A stretch of 64,000 bases of DNA from Clostridiales bacterium (GTDB lineage: Bacteria > Bacillota > Clostridia > Peptostreptococcales > Acidaminobacteraceae): positions 21,826-85,825 of the forward strand of contig JAFGAC010000106.1 in the NCBI GenBank assembly GCA_016933835.1, written 5' to 3'. Position numbers and translations under genes: made by a program. Below the pieces are notes generated by a model. The model searched no databases and had not been told where the DNA came from. It saw only the letters and a list, made by a program, of their open reading frames with translations. Positions 58,572-64,000 of this stretch are shown here, one piece after another. Position 1 is the first letter of the stretch. Each line of letters starts with the position of its first letter.

Positions 58572-59358
58572 AGCGGTCACCTCTGATGGAAGCCTTCATT
58601 TTTTTGTAAGACATGATTTCTGAATTCTTGGTATTTTCCAATTCATATTTGATGAAAATATCTTCAAGATTGTCAAAACCAGTGTTTTTGTAATGACCTT
58701 CAGGTGTATCGATGGATATGATATTTCCCTTGTAGATGAAACCTATTCGGTCACAGACTTCAGCTTCATCCATGTAATGGGTAGTGACGAGTATCGTGAC
58801 ACCTTCAGTTGAAAGACGAATGATAGTTTCCCAGAAAGCACGTCTTGAAACGGGATCTACACCAGCCGTAGGCTCATCTAGAACAAGAAGCGTCGGATCA
58901 TGAATCAAGGCACATGAAAGAGAAAGCCTTTGTTTTTGACCACCAGACAATGTGCGGGCCAATGCGTTTTCTTTACCTTCCAAAGCCGCCATGGCAATGA
59001 GCGATACTGATTTTTCCTTTATTTCATTTTTTTTCATGCCAAATATCTGACCGTAAAAATACATGTTTTCAAGGACAGTCAAATCACCATAAAGGCTGAA
59101 GTGCTGGGACATGTAGCCGATTCGGCTTTTTATGGCTTCGGTATCTTCAAGTAGATTGAATCCGAAAATATTTCCTGTACCTTCAGTTGGTGTCACAACA
59201 CCACATAGCATGCGTATGGTCGTAGATTTTCCAGATCCGTTGGGTCCTAAAAGTCCGAAAATTTCACCTTTTTCAATATTGAATGAAATACCGTCCACAG
59301 CTGTGAACTTTCCAAATGTTTTTTTTAGATTTTTTATATCAATGACAACTTCACGCAT
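58564..59358 (-). CDS. ABC exporter ATP-binding protein (YbhF-like)
   Basis: 264 residues. Walker A GPNGSGKST, Q-loop GYMSQHFSLYGDL, signature LSGGQKQRLSLSCAL, Walker B LLVLDEPTAGVDP and switch TTHYMDEAE. The SQHFSLY segment is typical of the YbhF/CcmA drug-export subgroup. Its start codon shares a base with the stop of the membrane fusion protein gene, so translation is coupled through all three genes. Confidence 0.92.
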   Translation of the reverse strand: MREVVIDIKNLKKTFGKFTAVDGISFNIEKGEIFGLLGPNGSGKSTTIRMLCGVVTPTEGTGNIFGFNLLEDTEAIKSRIGYMSQHFSLYGDLTVLENMYFYGQIFGMKKNEIKEKSVSLIAMAALEGKENALARTLSGGQKQRLSLSCALIHDPTLLVLDEPTAGVDPVSRRAFWETIIRLSTEGVTILVTTHYMDEAEVCDRIGFIYKGNIISIDTPEGHYKNTGFDNLEDIFIKYELENTKNSEIMSYKKMKASIRGDRYE

Positions 59359-60509
59359 TAATTCTCCACCTCTTCAACCACTACTTTCAACAGCATGCCT
59401 GGATGAAGCGAATCACTGCGATCAAGACTGAGTTCAACTTCAAAGACCAATCGCTCTCTATCTTTTACCGTCACAATGTTCAGGGGTGTGAACATTGCCT
59501 GGTTGGCAATATGTATGATCGTGGCATCGATAGGAACCATATCTGGATTGTTCGCATCTGTCACAGCCAACGTTTGACCTAATTTTATTGTCGCCAAATC
59601 TGATTCATTGATATAAATTTTGACTTTCAATTCAGAAGGATTATAAAGTGTCATGACAGATGTACCAGATGGGATGAATTCACCTATTTCATAATTGACA
59701 GTTTCTACAATGCCATTTTGTTTTGAAACGACAAATTGTCCATCAGCCATGTTTTTTGTGCGGTCAACACTCAGTTGAGCGGATTCAAGGGTTAAAGTCG
59801 CGATTTCAATGTCATTTGAATCAAAACCGGTTGAAACCATATTGAGTTGCTGTTCAGCATTGTCCAGATCAATCTTTACCAGATTCCTTTGTTTTTCAGA
59901 TGTCTCTACTTCTGTTTCCAAGCGTGACAAGGCCAAATCTGAAGCATCCCTGTTTTCAAGTGCAGTGTGGTATGCCAATTCACTGTTGTTCAAGTCATTT
60001 TGGCTAATCGATCCTGCTTCAAAAAGCACTTTTGCATTGTTGTAATCCAAAATTTTTTGATCAAGCATCATATTTGCCAAATTTGCTGCAAGGGTCGCCT
60101 CCTGATATGCCGATTTCTTTTCAATTAGCGTATTGGTCAGAATTTCCAGATTTACTGTCAGTGACTTGATAGCATTCTGATAGATCTGAAGTTCTTCAGG
60201 TCTGACAGATGAAGTTCCTTTTTTAAGCTGAGCAGAAGCGAGGGCCAACTGTTTTTGAGCTTCGGCAACTTGATAGTCCAAATCTTGATTGTCGATTATA
60301 GCAACAGTCTGGTCGATTTCAACTGAATCCCCTTCAGAAACATTCAATGTTTCCAACAAACCAGAAGTTTTTGCGCTGATTTTGTAAGTGCTACCAACGG
60401 CCTCACCGTAGTATATATCACCTGAGAGCGTATTTTTTTGACCATATGAAATGAGTAAGGTTCCAGTGATGGCGATGATGATAATGGGAATAATTTGTTT
60501 TTTATTCAT
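59358..60509 (-). CDS. HlyD/EmrA-like membrane fusion protein
   Basis: 383 residues. N-terminal signal anchor (IIPIIIIAITGTLLIS), a lipoyl/barrel-sandwich half (TSGLLETLNVSEGDSVEIDQ), a long coiled-coil hairpin (about 75-225) and the second lipoyl half with beta barrel (NGIVETVNYEIGEFIPSGTS). With the ATPase and permease it forms a YbhG-YbhF-YbhS-like exporter, in Gram-positives thought to export hydrophobic compounds or antibiotics. Upstream, GTGATACAAT (about 60592-60601 on the minus strand) is a possible extended -10. Confidence 0.88.
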   Translation of the reverse strand: MNKKQIIPIIIIAITGTLLISYGQKNTLSGDIYYGEAVGSTYKISAKTSGLLETLNVSEGDSVEIDQTVAIIDNQDLDYQVAEAQKQLALASAQLKKGTSSVRPEELQIYQNAIKSLTVNLEILTNTLIEKKSAYQEATLAANLANMMLDQKILDYNNAKVLFEAGSISQNDLNNSELAYHTALENRDASDLALSRLETEVETSEKQRNLVKIDLDNAEQQLNMVSTGFDSNDIEIATLTLESAQLSVDRTKNMADGQFVVSKQNGIVETVNYEIGEFIPSGTSVMTLYNPSELKVKIYINESDLATIKLGQTLAVTDANNPDMVPIDATIIHIANQAMFTPLNIVTVKDRERLVFEVELSLDRSDSLHPGMLLKVVVEEVEN

Positions 60510-60664
60510 GTTAAACTCCTTTTCAATCTTCTTCTTTGAATGTAATGATGAAGATTGCCATGATATTATTTTTTGGAAAACTATTCTTTTATTGTATCAC
60601 TTTTAAAAATGTATGTATAAAAAAAATAAAAATGAATAAATTGACAATGAAATATTAAAGAACA

Positions 60665-60693
60665 TTCACAACTAGTATTTAATACTATATAAT
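60665..60693 (+). promoter_or_regulatory. Promoter of the DUF1836 gene with spacer palindrome
   Basis: TTCACA (60665-60670), 17 nt, TATAAT (60688-60693). The spacer is filled by the palindrome TAGTATT-T-AATACTA (60673-60687), an ideal repressor site. Confidence 0.7.
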
Positions 60694-60716
60694 TGAATGA
60701 AAAGGGGTAGATGAAA

Positions 60717-61178
60717 ATGTTGGATTTCAATGAGATAAAGTATGAAGATATTCCTAAGATTGATTTATATATGGATCAAGTGACAAGTTTTCTTGATGAT
60801 GTTCTAGAAGGATATAAGATCAATGATGACGATAAAATAATGACAAAGACCATGATCAACAATTACGTGAAGGCCAATATCATCGATAAACCGGTCAAGA
60901 AAAAATATTCTCAAGATCACATGGCGAAAATGATCATGATATTTTTCTTCAAAAACATTATTTCAATGGACGAAATTGAAAAGATATTCTCTATGGATAT
61001 TGAAACAAAGGCGCTTTATGAAAAATTCAACGCAATCAACAAGAAATTTTATGAGGAGTCTGAGAAGCAGATGGATGGTTATGCTATGAAAGAAGAGAAA
61101 ATGGAAGTAATTCTCTCTCTTATTATTCAGGCGGATATCAATAAGCGCTTAGCGGAAATGCTGATTAAAGCATTATAG
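60717..61178 (+). CDS. DUF1836 family predicted transcriptional regulator
   Basis: 153 residues. The DUF1836 pattern is clear: EDIPKIDLYMDQVTSFLDD at the N-terminus, KIMTKTMINNYVKANII (MerR-like helix-turn-helix) and KKYSQDHMAKMIMIFFFKNI, then helical dimerisation. I prefer the ATG at 60717, 9 nt behind GGGG, to the ATG at 60711. Bacillus YkrK, a repressor of the membrane protease gene htpX, belongs to this family as I recall it. A palindrome in its own promoter suggests autoregulation. Divergent from the exporter operon and upstream of the ABC-F gene. Confidence 0.85.
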   Translation: MLDFNEIKYEDIPKIDLYMDQVTSFLDDVLEGYKINDDDKIMTKTMINNYVKANIIDKPVKKKYSQDHMAKMIMIFFFKNIISMDEIEKIFSMDIETKALYEKFNAINKKFYEESEKQMDGYAMKEEKMEVILSLIIQADINKRLAEMLIKAL

Positions 61179-61236
61179 ATAAAATATTGCTTCTGTTTGG
61201 TCAAAAAATTTCGTATACAACAACGGAGGAATGCAA

Positions 61237-63150
61237 ATGATGGAGATTTCACTGAATCACATAGAAAAGTATTATGGGGCTAATCGTATACTGAGTGATG
61301 TCAACTTTGAAATTAAAACGGGTGAAAAAATAGGAATAATAGGACGAAATGGAAGCGGAAAAACAACGCTATTCAAACTTATTTCAGGTCAAGAGGAATA
61401 TCAGGGCGGACAGCTTTTTATCAGGAAAAATACAAAAATAGCTTATTTGAACCAGATACCAAAGTACAATAATGTAATGAAAGTGATAGATGTTCTGAAG
61501 ATGCCATTTGATGAAATATTTTCACTTCAGCTACAAATGAGAGATATGGAAGCGCAGATGGCCCATATATCAGGGGAACACTTGCAGGAACTGATGAGCA
61601 AGTACGCACTTATTCAGCAGCAGCATGAACTGTTAGGAGCCTACTCTGTTGAGGAAGAACTTTCAAAAATAGTATCGGGTTTTGAATTTGACAATGATTT
61701 TCTGAATCAATCTTACGAGTTGCTTAGTGGAGGGCAAAAGACCCTTGTTGAGTTTGCAAAGATTCTTCTAGAAAAAGCAGATGTACTTTTACTTGATGAA
61801 CCTACGAATCATCTTGATTTTAAGACTATCGACTGGTTGGAAAAATACCTGAAAGATTATCATGGTGCAGTCCTTATCATTTCCCATGACCGTTATTTTC
61901 TAGATCAAGTTGTGACAGAAATAGTTGAATTGGAAGATGGAAAGAGTGAAATATTTGATGGCAATTATTCGTATTTTATAAAAGAGAAGGAAAGACGTTA
62001 TCAAGAAATGACGCGTCTTTATGAAAATCAGCAGAAGAAGCTTAAATCCATGCAACAGGCTGTCTATAGATTCAGAGAGTGGGGAAGGGTTGCTGATAGT
62101 GAAATGTTTTTCAAAAAAGCGAAAAACATGGAGAAGCGTATTGAAAGAATGGACAAAATCGATAAACCAAGGATTAACAGAAGAAATCTCATGATCAATT
62201 TGAAAGATCAGAACAGATCTGGAAAAGAAGTTCTGATCATTGAAAATTTAAGAAAATCCTTTGGTGACAATCTTCTCTTCAATAAATTGAATTTATCTGT
62301 ATTCTATCAAGATTCATTTGCGCTTGTGGGCTCTAATGGATCTGGTAAATCAACAATACTAAAAGCCGTTCTCAATTATGCGCTAGATGGAAGCTATCCT
62401 GAATATATCCAAGATGGAGGAAGTATAAAAATTGCTAAAAGTGCCAAAATTGCTTTTTTAGAACAAGAAGTTACCTTTGACAATGAAGAAATCACACTGC
62501 TTGAATCGCTTACTTTAAATAGAGTAATGACAGATAATGAGGCAAGAGCTGTTCTTGCGGGCTATCTTTTTTCTCAAGATGATGTCTTTAAAAAAATAAA
62601 AGACTTATCAGGAGGTGAAAGAAGTCGGCTGAGATTATGTCATTTATTACTCGATGAAGTGAATTTCATGATACTTGACGAACCGACCAATCATCTGGAC
62701 ATTCCTTCAAGAGAAATGCTGGAAGAAGCTTTGATGAATTTCAGCGGAACAATTTTCTTTATTTCCCACGACCGCTATTTTATAAATAGATTGGCTCAAG
62801 AGATTTATGAACTGGATGATAAAGGGTTAAAAAGATATATTGGCGGTTATGAAGATTATATGTCTATAAAAAACAGGGTAGAAACGAGAAAAGTAAATAT
62901 TCCTAAAAAAGAAAAAAATATTTCAGTAAAAACAGCCAATTCAAATGAAAAGAAAAGCAGAAATAACTATAAGATTAATAAGTTGGAATCTGATATACAA
63001 GAATTGGAAGTTCTAATTATTGAAATTGAAGAGAAAATGCTTGCAAAGGCATCTGATTATGACGAATTGATGCGACTGACGATATTAAAAAATGAAGCAG
63101 ATGAAAAATATGAAAAGATGATGGATGATTATTTAACTTTAATTGATTGA
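61237..63150 (+). CDS. ABC-F family ATPase
   Basis: 637 residues from the ATG at 61237 (GGAGG 7 nt upstream). Two ABC domains without membrane parts: first Walker A GRNGSGKTT, signature LSGGQKT, Walker B LLLDEPTNHLDF; second GSNGSGKST, LSGGERSRLRLC, MILDEPTNHLDI. Between them a helical linker (about 240-310; RFREWGRVADSEMFFKKAK) that enters the ribosome in this family, and a C-terminal coiled coil of about 60 residues. ABC-F proteins act on ribosomes; some clear antibiotics from the exit tunnel, others help translation generally. Linker length alone does not decide between these. Confidence 0.88.
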   Translation: MMEISLNHIEKYYGANRILSDVNFEIKTGEKIGIIGRNGSGKTTLFKLISGQEEYQGGQLFIRKNTKIAYLNQIPKYNNVMKVIDVLKMPFDEIFSLQLQMRDMEAQMAHISGEHLQELMSKYALIQQQHELLGAYSVEEELSKIVSGFEFDNDFLNQSYELLSGGQKTLVEFAKILLEKADVLLLDEPTNHLDFKTIDWLEKYLKDYHGAVLIISHDRYFLDQVVTEIVELEDGKSEIFDGNYSYFIKEKERRYQEMTRLYENQQKKLKSMQQAVYRFREWGRVADSEMFFKKAKNMEKRIERMDKIDKPRINRRNLMINLKDQNRSGKEVLIIENLRKSFGDNLLFNKLNLSVFYQDSFALVGSNGSGKSTILKAVLNYALDGSYPEYIQDGGSIKIAKSAKIAFLEQEVTFDNEEITLLESLTLNRVMTDNEARAVLAGYLFSQDDVFKKIKDLSGGERSRLRLCHLLLDEVNFMILDEPTNHLDIPSREMLEEALMNFSGTIFFISHDRYFINRLAQEIYELDDKGLKRYIGGYEDYMSIKNRVETRKVNIPKKEKNISVKTANSNEKKSRNNYKINKLESDIQELEVLIIEIEEKMLAKASDYDELMRLTILKNEADEKYEKMMDDYLTLID

Positions 63151-63162
63151 AAATTACTATTG

Positions 63163-63190
63163 ACTCTCCTAATGTAGGAGAGTTTTTTTT
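63163..63190 (+). terminator. Terminator after the ABC-F gene
   Basis: Perfect 8-bp stem ACTCTCCT/AGGAGAGT, loop AATGT, eight T's. Confidence 0.92.
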
Positions 63191-63210
63191 AATAGATGCT
63201 TGCAATTTAA

Positions 63211-64000
<790 letters not shown>

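Overview
The window is AT-rich (about one third G+C by eye) and densely coded, with strong AGGAGG-type ribosome binding sites, frequent TTG/GTG starts, lipobox lipoproteins, U-tract terminators and sigma-A-like promoters. This fits a Gram-positive anaerobe of the Clostridia. A Fusibacter- or Tissierellales-like relative is plausible, but no rRNA or marker gene is present to decide it. No tRNA, rRNA, CRISPR array or prophage was seen.

Layout. 1-4.8 kb: end of an operon of complex I/Mrp-type antiporter subunits (three in a row, the first cut by the window edge). 4.9-7.6 kb: lipoprotein, VanZ-like protein, coiled-coil membrane protein and a double-GNAT acetyltransferase. 7.6-12.7 kb: complete branched-chain amino acid ABC importer (substrate-binding lipoprotein, livHMGF) with its own leader. 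12.7-20.3 kb: DUF975 protein, then a minus-strand block: GNAT, a redox pair resembling an AhpF split into two genes, a transposase-derived protein that has lost its catalytic residues, and a VOC-MscS-P-type ATPase operon. 20.3-29.1 kb: FMN-dependent alpha-hydroxy-acid dehydrogenase, HD-GYP/PilZ protein, YaiI/YqxD, methyltransferase, a membrane cytochrome/FMN-domain protein, YgjP-type peptidase, a lipoamide-dehydrogenase-like flavoprotein and a radical SAM protein.

29.1-30.2 kb holds a decayed TnpB element whose 3' structured RNA end looks intact. 30.3-36.2 kb: MFS, MATE, a broken MOSC gene, a second MFS, a lipoprotein and pyridoxamine kinase. 36.2-43 kb: second double GNAT, two SHOCT membrane proteins, a two-component system, an ArsB/NhaD-type permease cluster and a lipoprotein with an internal duplication. 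43-53.7 kb: a CHASE-GGDEF-EAL protein converging on a single giant gene (2826 codons) for a cyclic beta-1,2-glucan synthase. 53.8-64 kb: a DUF5320-DUF134 operon with twin palindromic operators, WYL regulator, pentapeptide-repeat protein, hemolysin III, an MFP-ABC-permease exporter, a DUF1836 regulator, an ABC-F ATPase, and the start of gap (GAPDH) running off the end.

The genes are mostly chromosomal housekeeping, transport and signalling units rather than one island. The most unusual items are the catalytically dead RAYT-like gene in front of the split AhpF pair; two almost identical 15-bp palindromes in the promoters of the DUF1836 and hemolysin III genes; the twin palindromes before DUF5320-DUF134; and the TnpB relic that keeps its RNA end while losing its nuclease. 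All function calls come from reading protein sequence and motifs by eye; no database search was run.
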